From: Clostridia bacterium
GTDB lineage: Bacteria; Bacillota; Clostridia; Christensenellales; UBA1242
Direction of reading: 5' to 3'
DNA length: 59,816 nt
Assembly: GCA_017501645.1 (NCBI GenBank)
Contig: JAFVWN010000041.1
Span: 1-59,816, forward strand
Shown here: positions 25,429 through 34,997 of the stretch, one piece after another
Numbering within the stretch: the first letter of the stretch is position 1
Layout of the letters: each line of letters starts with the position of its first letter
The notes under the pieces: generated by a model
Told to the model about the DNA's origin: nothing
The model's input: only the letters and a program-made list of their open reading frames with translations
Database searches by the model: none
Position numbers and translations under genes: made by a program

Positions 25429-26266
25429 TTGTTTCCTCAAAAATATTTTTCATTTTGACAGAATCTATTGTTTGAGAGCCTCTTGATTCGCAAATTATAG
25501 TTGCATCAATATCTAAATCTTTGAGTACCTTTGCCAAAATTTCAAAATCTGGCCCATACTCTGTATCTTCTTCAAAAGTCAAGTGTTTAAGCTCTCCTTT
25601 TGAACCATACATAATTTTTGAAAAGTGTATATGCACTTTTTTATATCTTTCTCCAATATACTTTTCGAGCGTTTTAAAAACATTTACATAATCGTCATAA
25701 GTTTTTAAGCCCCCAAGCGTATATGAATTTATGTGCCCAAAATCAAGTGTTGGTATAAACTTTTCGTCTATTGCACACATTTGAGCAACTTCTTCAACCG
25801 TTCCTATTTGACCGTGTTTTCCCATTGTCTCTGGACAAATATACATTCCTTCAAAATCATATTCGTCTAAAAGAGCAGACAACTCTTTTAATCTTCTCAT
25901 AACAAGTTCAAAGGCTTTTTCTCTTGTATTTTTAGTCAAGCTTCCCGGATGAAAAACCAATCTTTTTGCACCCATTAACTTCATTTTTGTTAGACTATCA
26001 ATTATATAACCTTTTGACTTGTCTGCCATAATATCATCTGGATTTGCAAAATTTATAAAGTATGGTGCGTGAACACTAAGTTCAACTCCATATTCTTTAA
26101 AAATCTGCCCAAGCTTTATCGCTTTTTCATCACCAATGTGAATACCTTTATTGAACGCATACTCGTAAGCATCTAAGTTATGCTCAATTATCCAACTAGG
26201 AACTTCTTCACTTTTTGAATATTTCTCTAAAAACTTATCACAAAAACCAGACGGACCAAATCTCAT
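25415..26266 (-). CDS. Endonuclease IV-like TIM-barrel protein
   Basis: Encodes 283 residues of an AP-endonuclease-2 TIM barrel. The metal-ligand motifs appear in order: SVHAPYFIN, VFHPGS, CPETMGK, LDFGHINS, HIHFSK and ICESRG. These match endonuclease IV (Nfo), which cuts abasic DNA using three zinc ions. It is shorter in some loops than classical Nfo, so a related hydrolase or isomerase is possible. Its start overlaps the truB stop by one base. Confidence 0.85.
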   Translation of the reverse strand: MRFGPSGFCDKFLEKYSKSEEVPSWIIEHNLDAYEYAFNKGIHIGDEKAIKLGQIFKEYGVELSVHAPYFINFANPDDIMADKSKGYIIDSLTKMKLMGAKRLVFHPGSLTKNTREKAFELVMRRLKELSALLDEYDFEGMYICPETMGKHGQIGTVEEVAQMCAIDEKFIPTLDFGHINSYTLGGLKTYDDYVNVFKTLEKYIGERYKKVHIHFSKIMYGSKGELKHLTFEEDTEYGPDFEILAKVLKDLDIDATIICESRGSQTIDSVKMKNIFEETIDLK

Positions 26267-27120
26267 TATACTTTATCCTTATAATATAAATATATTTTGT
26301 TTTTTATCTTTCCATTATTTGCTTCAACTACAGAAAATTCTTGATTTTCTAAGTATGTAATATACTCGCCATCATCACAATTTAATTTTATTTCTTTACC
26401 CGAGAACAAGTCTTTAGCTTGCCCAAAAGTTAAATTTATAACAGGAAAATTCAATACATCATTTACTTTTGTAAGCAATTCCACATTGTTTTCAAATTCT
26501 TCTAGTGTAACTGCATTCTCAATATCAAACTTTCCGCTTTTAGTTCTTATTATTGCAACAGTGGTTGCTTTTGAATCCAACTTTTCTGCAATGTCACGAA
26601 CAATAGCTCTTACATAAGTTCCGCTTGAACAATGTATTTTTAAGGCAAAAACACCTTCTTCAACCCAAGGCTCAACCTCGATTGAATAAATGTCTACCTC
26701 TTTAGGTTCAAGCTCAATTTCTTGATTTTTTAAAGCTGCTTCGTAAGCCCTTACACCGCCCACAGACTTAGCACTAAAAATTGGGGGCATTTGCATTTGC
26801 TTACCAACTAGTGAGCTTGCAATTTTCTCAACCTGTTCTAAAGTTGGAATAATATTTGATTTTGAAACAACTTTCCCTTCACTATCGAGAGTGTCAGTTT
26901 CTATACCAAATTTTGCAAGAGCAAAATACTTTTTTTCTTTTTGCAAAAAGTAATCGAAAAATCTTGTTGCTCTTCCTACAGCAATTGGCAAAACACCAGT
27001 TGCAAGAGGGTCAAGCGTCCCAAGATGCCCCACTTTTTCTTTTGTTATTCTTTTGATTTTATTTACAATATAACCAGAAGAAACACCTGTTGGTTTTATT
27101 ATATTTACAAATCCTAACAC
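26266..27120 (-). CDS. truB: tRNA pseudouridine(55) synthase
   Basis: Encodes 284 residues from GTG 27120, overlapping the nrnA stop by seven bases. The catalytic motif GHLGTLDPLATGVLPIAVG and the later CSSGTYVRAIVRDIAEKL motif are both present. It makes pseudouridine 55 in the tRNA T loop. The rbfA-nrnA-truB order is standard. Confidence 0.96.
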   Translation of the reverse strand: MLGFVNIIKPTGVSSGYIVNKIKRITKEKVGHLGTLDPLATGVLPIAVGRATRFFDYFLQKEKKYFALAKFGIETDTLDSEGKVVSKSNIIPTLEQVEKIASSLVGKQMQMPPIFSAKSVGGVRAYEAALKNQEIELEPKEVDIYSIEVEPWVEEGVFALKIHCSSGTYVRAIVRDIAEKLDSKATTVAIIRTKSGKFDIENAVTLEEFENNVELLTKVNDVLNFPVINLTFGQAKDLFSGKEIKLNCDDGEYITYLENQEFSVVEANNGKIKNKIYLYYKDKV

Positions 27121-28112
27121 CTATGTAGTTCCTCTTTTAGTGCGTCAAGCACATATTTTTTTGCAACTTCTAGCGGTTCTGCAATTTTACAACCAGAAGC
27201 CTTTAAATGACCGCCACCGCCAAAAGTTTCAGCAATTCGCTTTGCGTTGTAATCACCTTTTGTTCTAAATGAAATGTAATGAACTCCAGGTTCTTGGTCG
27301 CCTTCCGATACCAAAGCCACTATTTTAACAGAACCTATTTGCATTGCTATATCTGTAATTCCTTTAGTTTCATCAAAAGCAACTCCAATCTCTTTAAAAT
27401 CTTTTGCCACAAGCGTCATAACTGCAATTTGATTGTCTTCAAAAAATTCAATTCTATTATGAGCAAGCTTTCTCAAGTTGAAAGCCTCGACAGTTAAACT
27501 ACTAAGAAGCGGAACGGTTATTTCATCCATAGCAAGCCCGCTTTTTTCAAGAAGCTCTGTAATAATTTTAAATGTTGACGGATAAGAGTTTGAAAACTTT
27601 AAACAACCAGTATCCGTATAAATCCCACTTATTAAAAGCCTGCACATTTCCTTATCAAACTCTACACCAAGCTCTTTGATTATCCTATATACAACCTCAC
27701 AAGTAGAAGACACATTTGTATCTACATAATTATATTTTGCAAATCGTGGGCTATCTAAATGATGGTCAAGAAGCATAGTAGTCTTAACATTCTTTCTGTA
27801 CTTATATTTGAATCTTCCTATTCTGTTCTCATCATTACTATCAAGAATAATTGCTACATCATACTCTCTTTGAGATTGATTGTTGATTAGCTTTGTGTCC
27901 TCAAACATATACGCATTGTTTGGAAATGTTGAATCCACAAACACATTCGCAATCTTTCCCATCTTTTCTATTGCTCTCTTAAGAGCAAGACTTGAACCAA
28001 TCGCATCAATATCGGTATGAACATGAATATAAAGGGAAAAACTTTTGTTTCCCTTTATCACATTCGCAATCTGCTCTAAAGAATTGTTTTCTTTACTAAG
28101 CATTGTCATCAT
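27114..28112 (-). CDS. nrnA: DHH/DHHA1 phosphoesterase (NrnA-like)
   Basis: Encodes 332 residues from ATG 28112 behind AGAAGGTG; two further ATGs follow within nine bases. The DHH domain shows HVHTDIDAIGSSLALKRAI, DSND and LLDHHLDSPRF, and the DHHA1 domain ends in FGGGGHLKASGC. The family degrades nano-RNAs and pAp. It overlaps rbfA by 17 bases. Confidence 0.93.
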   Translation of the reverse strand: MMTMLSKENNSLEQIANVIKGNKSFSLYIHVHTDIDAIGSSLALKRAIEKMGKIANVFVDSTFPNNAYMFEDTKLINNQSQREYDVAIILDSNDENRIGRFKYKYRKNVKTTMLLDHHLDSPRFAKYNYVDTNVSSTCEVVYRIIKELGVEFDKEMCRLLISGIYTDTGCLKFSNSYPSTFKIITELLEKSGLAMDEITVPLLSSLTVEAFNLRKLAHNRIEFFEDNQIAVMTLVAKDFKEIGVAFDETKGITDIAMQIGSVKIVALVSEGDQEPGVHYISFRTKGDYNAKRIAETFGGGGHLKASGCKIAEPLEVAKKYVLDALKEELHRC

Positions 28113-28452
28113 TAGACACCTTCTCAATCAAGTTCATAAGCTTTTGACTTTTTTCATACGAATCGTCTTTACTAAAAACAAGTTCAGGCATTGTCCTTAG
28201 TCTTACCATACGCATAACTTCTCTTCTAATGAAGTTCTTTGCTTTATTTAAACAAGCAACCACATGCTCTTTTATCTCATCAGTCGCAAGAACACTTACA
28301 GCAACCTTTGCTAAGCTTAGGTCTGCAGTTGTATCAACATCAACAATTGAAATAATCAAACCGTCTAATTCTGGATTATTCATTTTTGATACAACTTCAG
28401 CAATCGCTTTTTGAATCTCTCCATTAATTCTACTCATTCTAATATTAGCCAT
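28096..28452 (-). CDS. rbfA: Ribosome-binding factor A
   Basis: Encodes 118 residues with the KH-like fold pattern RISRI-type start (MSRINGEIQKAIAEVVSKM) and the end RTMPELVFSKDDSYEKSQKL. It helps 16S rRNA 5' end maturation. It lies 15 bases after infB, the standard place. Confidence 0.95.
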   Translation of the reverse strand: MANIRMSRINGEIQKAIAEVVSKMNNPELDGLIISIVDVDTTADLSLAKVAVSVLATDEIKEHVVACLNKAKNFIRREVMRMVRLRTMPELVFSKDDSYEKSQKLMNLIEKVSNDDNA

Positions 28453-28467
28453 AAATCTCTCCTATCA

Positions 28468-31020
28468 CTAAATTCTTTCTAGTGCGTAAGTTTCAATAAT
28501 GTCACCAACTTGAATATCTGTAAATCCTTGAAGTGTTGCACCAAACTCAAAGCCTGCATTAACATCTTTAACTTCATTCTTTTCTCTTTGAAGAGTTGCA
28601 ATAGAACCATCATATACTTGCTTGTCTTTTCTTAAAAGTCTTGCTTTGCTATTCTTTGAAATCTTACCATCAAGAACATAAGAACCAGCAATAACTCCAA
28701 CTTTACTTGCTTTAAACAACGCTCTAACTTCAGCGTGTCCAGTAACAACTTCTCTGTATTTTGGAGTTAACATCTTATTGATTTCTTCTGTAACAAAATC
28801 AATTGCTTCATAGATAATTCTAAAGAATTTAATGTCAACCTTGTTCTTTTCTGCCATAGCTTTTGCTTTTGCATCAGGCTTAACATTGAATCCAATAATA
28901 ACAGCATTAGATGCTTCTGCAAGCATAACATCATTTTCGTTAATAGCACCAACACCACCGTGAATTGGTCTAACTTTAACTTCATCATTTTGAACAACCG
29001 CAAGTGATTGTTTTAACGCCTCAATAGAACCTTGAACATCACCTTTAATAATAACATTGTAATCTTTGAAGTTACTATCAGCAATTTTGTTAAGAAGGTT
29101 ATCAAGAGATAAATCTTCAGCTTTAATCATTGATGTTCTTTGTTTGTTTGTTCTCTCAGTTAAGATTTGCTTTGAGAACTTCTCATCAACAACATATAAT
29201 TGGTCTCCGGCATTAGGAACACTAGTTAAACCAAGAATTGCAACCGGTGTTGACGGAGTTGCTTTCTTAATGTGAACACCATTTTCGTTAATCATTGCTC
29301 TAACTTTACCAGTAGCAGTTCCCGCAACAACTGTGTCACCTATGTTAAGAGTACCATTTTGCACAAGAACTGTTGCAACTGTACCCATACCCTTATCGAG
29401 TCTGGCTTCAATAATACTACCAGAAGCCTTTCTGTCAGGGTTTGCTCTTAAGTTTTGATACTCTGCAACAAACAATACCATCTCTAGAAGTTTGTCAACA
29501 TTCATACCTTTCTTAGCTGAGATAGGAACCATAATTGTTTCTCCGCCCCACTCTTCTGGCATTACACCAACTGCAGCAAGTTGTTCTTTTACCTTATCAA
29601 CATTTGCTGTTGGAAGGTCAACTTTATTAATAGCAACAATCATTGGAACTTTTGCTTCTTGAATAAACTTAATTGATTCTTTTGTTTGAGGCATTACACC
29701 ATCATCCGCAGCAACAACTAAAATTGCAACATCTGTTAAAGAAGCACCACGCTTACGCATTGCATCAAACGCAGCGTGTCCCGGGGTATCAATAAATGTA
29801 ACAACTTCTCCGTTAACTTTAATTTGATATGCACCGATATGTTGAGTGATACCACCAGCTTCTCCAGAAATAACATTTGTTTTTCTTATATAGTCAAGAA
29901 GAGATGTTTTACCGTGGTCAACATGACCCATAACTGTAACAACTGGAGGACGCTTTTGAAGACTCTTCTCATCATCACTTTCAGCACTGTGAATATCTGC
30001 AAGCTTTTCCTCATAAGACTTTTCAACTTTCTTTTCTAGAGTTACACCAAGCTCTGACGCAATAAGCTCAGCAGAATCATAGTCAATATTACTATTGATG
30101 TTAACCATCATTCCAAGAAGAAGGAATTTACTCATAATTTCAGCAACAGGTCTACCTATTTTTTCAGCAAGAAGTTTTACTGTTAAGTTGTCAGTAGTAA
30201 TAACAGCATGGTCAATCTTAGGTGCTACCACAACAGGAGCAACCTCTTTCTGCTTTTTACCACGCTTCTTAGAACCCATTCTCTCGCCATCATCAAATAA
30301 TGAATCGTCTTCAACATAACCACGCATAACAAGAGCCTTTTTATTCATAGACTTCTTGTCATCTCCACCCTTATCAAATGATTTCTTCTTTGCAGATGTA
30401 TGATTTGTTGCTGAATTTGGCTTAATAAGAGTACTTGCATCCATCTTATCTGCATTACTCATTGGGCTAAGTCTTGGACCTTGAGGTCTTGGCTTATCAC
30501 CAAATGCAGGTTTTTGACCAAATTGACCATTTCTTTGGCCAAATTGTTGACCCCCTTGTGGTCTTCTTTCTCCAAAACCACCTTGAGGTTTTGCACCTGC
30601 AGGTCTTTGCCTATCTCCAAAATTACCTTGTTGAGGTCTTTCTCTAAATCCTCCCTGTTGATAATTTTGACCGCCTTGCCTTCTATCAGCAAAACTTCTT
30701 GTTTGATTTTGAGCTTGAGAAGACGGAGCAACTCTCTTTTGCTCTACTGGTCTTTGTTGAACCTCTACTTTTGGCTCTGGCTTTTTCACCTCAACAGGCT
30801 TAACTGCTTCTGGCTTATCTTTCTTTTCTTGAGCCTTTCTTTCTTCACTTTGCTTGATTCTTTGTTGTAATCTTTCTGTTAGTTGGTCAAGCTTAGTTCT
30901 TGCTCTCTTTAAATTTGCACTAAGACCGCCTAGGGCATTTGTTTGCGCCAACCCTTGCATTTTCTTGAATGCGTCTTCTTGATTTTTTCCTTGTTCTTGA
31001 GTTTTTGTGGTATTCACCAA
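28468..31020 (-). CDS. infB: Translation initiation factor IF-2
   Basis: Encodes 850 residues. A low-complexity N-terminus rich in Gly, Gln and Arg (about 105-185, for example FGERRPQGGQQFGQRNGQ) comes first. The IF2-N helix, G domain (GHVDHGKT, 365-372; NKVD) and C-terminal fMet-tRNA domains follow. The start is TTG 31020, seven bases after GGAGG, or GTG 31017 immediately after. The gene belongs to rimP-nusA-ylxR-ylxQ-infB-rbfA. Confidence 0.97.
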   Translation of the reverse strand: MVNTTKTQEQGKNQEDAFKKMQGLAQTNALGGLSANLKRARTKLDQLTERLQQRIKQSEERKAQEKKDKPEAVKPVEVKKPEPKVEVQQRPVEQKRVAPSSQAQNQTRSFADRRQGGQNYQQGGFRERPQQGNFGDRQRPAGAKPQGGFGERRPQGGQQFGQRNGQFGQKPAFGDKPRPQGPRLSPMSNADKMDASTLIKPNSATNHTSAKKKSFDKGGDDKKSMNKKALVMRGYVEDDSLFDDGERMGSKKRGKKQKEVAPVVVAPKIDHAVITTDNLTVKLLAEKIGRPVAEIMSKFLLLGMMVNINSNIDYDSAELIASELGVTLEKKVEKSYEEKLADIHSAESDDEKSLQKRPPVVTVMGHVDHGKTSLLDYIRKTNVISGEAGGITQHIGAYQIKVNGEVVTFIDTPGHAAFDAMRKRGASLTDVAILVVAADDGVMPQTKESIKFIQEAKVPMIVAINKVDLPTANVDKVKEQLAAVGVMPEEWGGETIMVPISAKKGMNVDKLLEMVLFVAEYQNLRANPDRKASGSIIEARLDKGMGTVATVLVQNGTLNIGDTVVAGTATGKVRAMINENGVHIKKATPSTPVAILGLTSVPNAGDQLYVVDEKFSKQILTERTNKQRTSMIKAEDLSLDNLLNKIADSNFKDYNVIIKGDVQGSIEALKQSLAVVQNDEVKVRPIHGGVGAINENDVMLAEASNAVIIGFNVKPDAKAKAMAEKNKVDIKFFRIIYEAIDFVTEEINKMLTPKYREVVTGHAEVRALFKASKVGVIAGSYVLDGKISKNSKARLLRKDKQVYDGSIATLQREKNEVKDVNAGFEFGATLQGFTDIQVGDIIETYALERI

Positions 31021-31043
31021 TTTAGTTCCTCCAAATATATTAG

Positions 31044-31325
31044 CTAGAAATTGTTTATTATTGCTTTCGCAAGTTCTTTATTTTTTATACCAAATGCTTT
31101 TACTGAAACATTTTCAATAATCTCAAGCATCTGCTCGTCTGTTACTTCAAACACTTTAACACCTTGACCTCTTAAACTTACACATCTTTGCTTAGAGGCT
31201 TCGGCTAAAGCATTTGAATATATAACAACATTTACTTTTTTTTCTTTAATAGAGTCAACCCCATACACAACAGAGTTAGACTTCTTTGCAAATCCAATAT
31301 ATGTCTTAATTTTTTGAATATTCAT
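31044..31325 (-). CDS. ylxQ: L7Ae-like RNA-binding protein (YlxQ)
   Basis: Encodes 93 residues of the L7Ae/L30e fold: IGFAKKSNSVVYGVDSIKE and VVIYSNALAEASKQR are visible. YlxQ binds RNA; its target is uncertain. It overlaps the ylxR stop by 20 bases, as is usual between nusA and infB. Confidence 0.9.
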   Translation of the reverse strand: MNIQKIKTYIGFAKKSNSVVYGVDSIKEKKVNVVIYSNALAEASKQRCVSLRGQGVKVFEVTDEQMLEIIENVSVKAFGIKNKELAKAIINNF

Positions 31326-31578
31326 AGTATTTTACAAGCTCCTCATATATTGAATCATCAACATTTGTCTTAAAAGAGCGATTGATTGCTTTTGTTTTGA
31401 ATGCCTTACTTACACAATCAGCATTTTTACAAACATACATTCCTCTACCGCTTTTCTTATGAGACTCATCAATAAAAATCTCATCATTCTTGTTTTTCAC
31501 AATTCTAATAAGATTTTGTTTTTGTGCTTTGTTTCTACAAACCGCACACATTCTTTCAGGCTGTTTAATTTCTTTCAA
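31306..31578 (-). CDS. ylxR: YlxR family RNA-binding protein
   Basis: Encodes 90 residues with the family start PERMCAVCRNKAQKQNLIRI and the motif KSGRGMYVCKNADCV. The start is TTG 31578 behind AGGAGGGT; no ATG is available. YlxR (RnpM) is a nucleic-acid-binding protein that modulates RNase P in Bacillus. Confidence 0.93.
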   Translation of the reverse strand: MKEIKQPERMCAVCRNKAQKQNLIRIVKNKNDEIFIDESHKKSGRGMYVCKNADCVSKAFKTKAINRSFKTNVDDSIYEELVKYYEYSKN

Positions 31579-31598
31579 AGGAATACCCTCCTTTTTTA

Positions 31599-32729
31599 CT
31601 ATTCAAAATCAACAGAGCCAAAGATATCGTCAATATCGTCAAGAGAAACAACTTCTTCTTCAACTTTTGGAGTTGCAAGTTCTTCAGCTTGAGCTTTAGA
31701 CTCACTCTTAACATCTATCTTCCAGCCAGTTAGTTTTGCAGCAAGTCTAACATTTTGACCGCTCTTACCAATTGCTAAAGATAACTTATCATCAGGAACG
31801 ATAACTCTTGCAGACTTGTTAAGTTCATCAATTTCAACAGATAAAACTGTTGCTGGAGATAAAGCTCTTGCAATGTACTCAAATGGGTCATCACTCCATA
31901 TAATGATATCAACTTTTTCTCCGCCAAGTTCTGCAACTACAGCGTTTACACGAGTACCCTTGTTACCAACACAAGCTCCAAGTGGATCGATTTGAGGATC
32001 ATCACTGTGGATAGCCATCTTTGTTCTATAACCAGCTTCACGGACAATGTTTTTAATTGTTACAAGTCCTGAAGAAATTTCTGGAACTTCATTTTCAAAC
32101 AATTTTCTTACAAAACCAGGGTTTGTTCTTGAAACAATTGCTTGAACTCCACGAGCAGTTTCTCTTAACTTTTTAACATACACACGAAGTCTATCGTTAA
32201 TGATGTATTTTTCGTTTTCGATTTGGTCAACAGGCATCAACACACCTTCAATTTGAGTGTTTGCAAGTTCTAAATAATAAGCATCATTTTCTTGTCTGCG
32301 AATGATACCGTGCATCAATGTATCAACCTTTTCTTCAAGCTCACCATATGCAGCAGCTCTTTCAACTTCTCTTAACTTTTGAGTTACAACTTGTTTTGCA
32401 GTACCAGCAGCGATACGACCAAAATCTTTTGGTGTAATTTCTTCTGCAACTTTGTCTCCCTCTTTATAAGACTTTTTGATAAGTTTTGCTTCTTCTAAAG
32501 AAATTTCTTTATCAGGGTCTTCAACAACTTCTCTTACTGTCTTATAAGCATAAACTTTAATTGTGTTCTTTTCTGGGTTAAGCCTAACCTCTACAGCTTT
32601 AGACTCTGCAAAGTTTTTCTTATATGCTGCAACAAGAGCAGTTTCTAATGTTTCAATGAAAAATTCTTTTTTAATACCTTTTTGCTTTTCAAGTTCATCT
32701 AGAGCTTGGAAAAAATCTTTATTTGTCAC
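31599..32729 (-). CDS. nusA: Transcription termination/antitermination factor NusA
   Basis: Encodes 376 residues from GTG 32729 behind AAGGAGATACGAAA. The N-terminal RNA-polymerase-binding domain (1-125) is followed by S1 (about 135-200) and two KH domains. KH motifs include DPIGACVGNKG-like DPLGACVGNKGTRV and LSLAIGKSGQNVRLAAKLTG. A short acidic tail (LDDIDDIFGSVDFE) ends the protein. It follows rimP by 12 bases. Confidence 0.97.
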   Translation of the reverse strand: MTNKDFFQALDELEKQKGIKKEFFIETLETALVAAYKKNFAESKAVEVRLNPEKNTIKVYAYKTVREVVEDPDKEISLEEAKLIKKSYKEGDKVAEEITPKDFGRIAAGTAKQVVTQKLREVERAAAYGELEEKVDTLMHGIIRRQENDAYYLELANTQIEGVLMPVDQIENEKYIINDRLRVYVKKLRETARGVQAIVSRTNPGFVRKLFENEVPEISSGLVTIKNIVREAGYRTKMAIHSDDPQIDPLGACVGNKGTRVNAVVAELGGEKVDIIIWSDDPFEYIARALSPATVLSVEIDELNKSARVIVPDDKLSLAIGKSGQNVRLAAKLTGWKIDVKSESKAQAEELATPKVEEEVVSLDDIDDIFGSVDFE

Positions 32730-32741
32730 TTTCGTATCTCC

Positions 32742-33203
32742 TTAAAATTCTATATATTTAGTAGCTTTAGAAATTAAAGCTCTTTCAATCTCAATTTCTT
32801 TGCCTTTTTTATCTTTAATAATAATCTTGTCTTGGTCAAAACTTAAAAGTTCACCAACAAACTTTTTGCAAGCACCCAATTTTTTGAAAAGGTTAACTTC
32901 CAAAACCTCGCCCTCATTTCTTTTAAAATCTTTATCAGTTTTAATTTCTCTGTCAAGACCCGGTGAAGAAACATTAAGCGTATAAGAAGCACCATTTGTT
33001 GGGTCAAGCTCATCAAGAGGCTCATCAATCGCTCTGTGAACCTTTTCGCAATCTTCAATTGTTACGCCACCTTTTTTATCAATGAAAACAGTAAGATTCA
33101 TACCATCAAACTTTTTCTCAAAAGCGACTTCAACAATTTCAAGACCTAAGCCTTCAACAATTGGCGTAATAAATTCTTCAACTTGTTTTTTTGTGTTAGC
33201 CAC
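32742..33203 (-). CDS. rimP: Ribosome maturation factor RimP
   Basis: Encodes 153 residues from GTG 33203 behind AAGGAGGTTGTT. A longer frame exists upstream but runs through the leader hairpin and promoter, so it is rejected. The conserved segment DCEKVHRAIDEPLDELDPTN and the strand SYTLNVSSPGLDREIKTDKD are typical. It assists 30S assembly and is the first gene of the nusA-infB operon. Confidence 0.94.
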   Translation of the reverse strand: MANTKKQVEEFITPIVEGLGLEIVEVAFEKKFDGMNLTVFIDKKGGVTIEDCEKVHRAIDEPLDELDPTNGASYTLNVSSPGLDREIKTDKDFKRNEGEVLEVNLFKKLGACKKFVGELLSFDQDKIIIKDKKGKEIEIERALISKATKYIEF

Positions 33204-33239
33204 AACAACCTCCTTATTTTCGTTTCTTACAAAATTTAA

Positions 33240-33262
33240 GGAGTGGCAAATTTTGCCACTCC
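33240..33262 (-). promoter_or_regulatory. Leader hairpin of the rimP-nusA-infB operon
   Basis: GGAGTGGCAAA and TTTGCCACTCC form a near-perfect palindrome between the operon promoter and the rimP ribosome binding site. The T run after the stem is weak (TTAAATTTT), so it may be a leaky terminator or attenuator rather than a full stop. Confidence 0.65.
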
Positions 33263-33287
33263 CAAAGAAACGCCATATATTGATTAT

Positions 33288-33316
33288 ATTATAACTAATA
33301 CTTTTCATTTTTGCAA
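33288..33316 (-). promoter_or_regulatory. Sigma-A promoter of rimP-nusA-infB
   Basis: On the minus strand TTGCAA (33311-33316) and TATAAT (33288-33293) are spaced by 17 bases. A second overlapping TATAAT lies five bases further on. They are upstream of the leader hairpin. Confidence 0.78.
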
Positions 33317-33341
33317 GTATTTATTCAAAAATAATGCTGTT

Positions 33342-34970
33342 TTATTCAGTAATTTCCGCAAATTCACTAATTTTTATAAGCACTTCAGCTGTTGCAATAG
33401 CATCATACACCGCCCTATGGGCATTATCAAGCAAAACTCCAAGAGCTTCAGCAACTGTTCCAAGCTTCAAATTCTTAGTCCCTTTAACCTCTTTTTGAGC
33501 AAGTTTATACACATCAATAACCTTATTATCATAGTTATAACCGCACTTTTTACCAAACACATTTAAGAAATGACAGTCAAAACCAATAATGTTATAACCT
33601 GACAAATATGAGTTTCTTGTAAACTTATAAAAGTCTGCAAGAACTTGTTCATAAGTTGGTGCTCCCGCAACATCATCATCTGTTATTCCTGTAATTTTTG
33701 TAGACTCCTCAGGAATATGCATTTGAGGGTCAACATACGCCATAAATTTTTCTGTAATTTTTCCCTCGTGCACTTTTACTGCTCCAATTTCGATTATATA
33801 ATCCTTTCCCGTTATATCAAGACCTGTTGTTTCAAAGTCAAACACAACAATATCATTTTTAAGCAAAAAGTCATTAATCTTTTTAGTTCCACCAAGATTA
33901 AACAAATCATCTTGTGCATAACTCTCATACTTTTCAGGGAACACCCACCTATACGACTTAGGCTCTTCTTTATAATGAATTTCTTCTTCAAAAGCCTCAG
34001 GCAAAACACATTTGCTGATGTTTTTAACCCTCATACTTACACCGCCAGAAAATTTATCTTCCTCTAGTTTTCCAGAAACTATATATGAGCTATGTTCTTC
34101 AAGTTTCGCAAGTTGTTCTGCAGTATTTTTTGTTTCAAATATAACACAATTGATTTTTCCGGTAAAATCTTCTAAAACAAACTTATAAAGTTTCTTTTCT
34201 CTTGGAGCTTTCTCTGTTGTTGGTTCTTCTCCTTCCTCTGTTTGAGGCACTTCTTTTTTCTCCTCTTGAGGCTTGTCCTCTTCTTTTGCTTTTCTTTTAG
34301 GCGTGTAAGTAATATCCTTTAAGTATTGCATTTTTCCACAGAAAACCACATCCTCTTCAGGCGTTTTCTTATCCTTTATATAAAAGGCATTTGTTTCCGT
34401 CAAATCACCAACAATAGGCTCAACACCTGTAACTTCTATATATCTTACATCAGGAATAACATTAAAAAAGTCTGGCTCAACAACCTCTTCTTTTATTTCG
34501 TCAGTCAAGCCTTTCTTTGGTAAAAACTCAACATTAATATGTGCATAAAAAGAGGACTGCAAGTACTTTTCTGTTTCTTTCTTCACTCCTCTTGCAGATA
34601 TATAATCAATTAATTTTTCATCAACTAATACAGAGACATTTTTCTCTTCCCCTTCACAATCAACATTATCAATTTCATAAATAATTGAAGGAAAATTTTT
34701 ATGAAAGAAGTTTTTTAAACTATCCCTCAAAGCCTCATTAACAACAAAATTTTTAATAAATTTTATTTCGTAATTAAAATGTTTTGGGAGATTTTCTTTC
34801 ACAATCTTTTCCGCATTAAGCCTATCTTCTTGTGAAAGAATAACCCCGTCATTATAAAACATTTCAACTTTACATACACCTGTGGATTTTTCAAGAGTTG
34901 CAGACTTAAACTTAAACCCAAACTTATCCCCAGTATTTTCATTTAAAACATCAACAATATTTTTATCCAT
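33342..34970 (-). CDS. PolC N-terminal part only: OB domain plus DnaQ-type 3'-5' exonuclease
   Basis: Encodes 542 residues. Residues 1-165 resemble the PolC N-terminal domain. A charged linker (225-258) and an OB-fold (about 260-325, LYKFVLEDFTGKINCVIFET) follow. The DEDDh exonuclease at 372-540 has all key residues: DFETTG (Asp378, Glu380), GFDCHFL (Asp465) and HRAVYDA (His518, Asp523). PolC of Firmicutes has about 1,400 residues with a PHP domain split around the exonuclease and a polymerase domain after it. Both are absent here, with a clean stop. The gene sits between rseP and rimP, exactly where polC is found in Firmicutes. It probably proofreads or trims DNA ends, but activity is inferred. 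Confidence 0.85.
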   Translation of the reverse strand: MDKNIVDVLNENTGDKFGFKFKSATLEKSTGVCKVEMFYNDGVILSQEDRLNAEKIVKENLPKHFNYEIKFIKNFVVNEALRDSLKNFFHKNFPSIIYEIDNVDCEGEEKNVSVLVDEKLIDYISARGVKKETEKYLQSSFYAHINVEFLPKKGLTDEIKEEVVEPDFFNVIPDVRYIEVTGVEPIVGDLTETNAFYIKDKKTPEEDVVFCGKMQYLKDITYTPKRKAKEEDKPQEEKKEVPQTEEGEEPTTEKAPREKKLYKFVLEDFTGKINCVIFETKNTAEQLAKLEEHSSYIVSGKLEEDKFSGGVSMRVKNISKCVLPEAFEEEIHYKEEPKSYRWVFPEKYESYAQDDLFNLGGTKKINDFLLKNDIVVFDFETTGLDITGKDYIIEIGAVKVHEGKITEKFMAYVDPQMHIPEESTKITGITDDDVAGAPTYEQVLADFYKFTRNSYLSGYNIIGFDCHFLNVFGKKCGYNYDNKVIDVYKLAQKEVKGTKNLKLGTVAEALGVLLDNAHRAVYDAIATAEVLIKISEFAEITE

Positions 34971-34997
34971 CTGTCCCTCAGTCTACCTTACAAAAAT

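Noticed and set aside
32742-33308. 188-residue version of RimP
   Set aside because: The longer start lies upstream of the leader hairpin and near the -10 box; the GTG at 33203 has AAGGAGG and gives the usual length.
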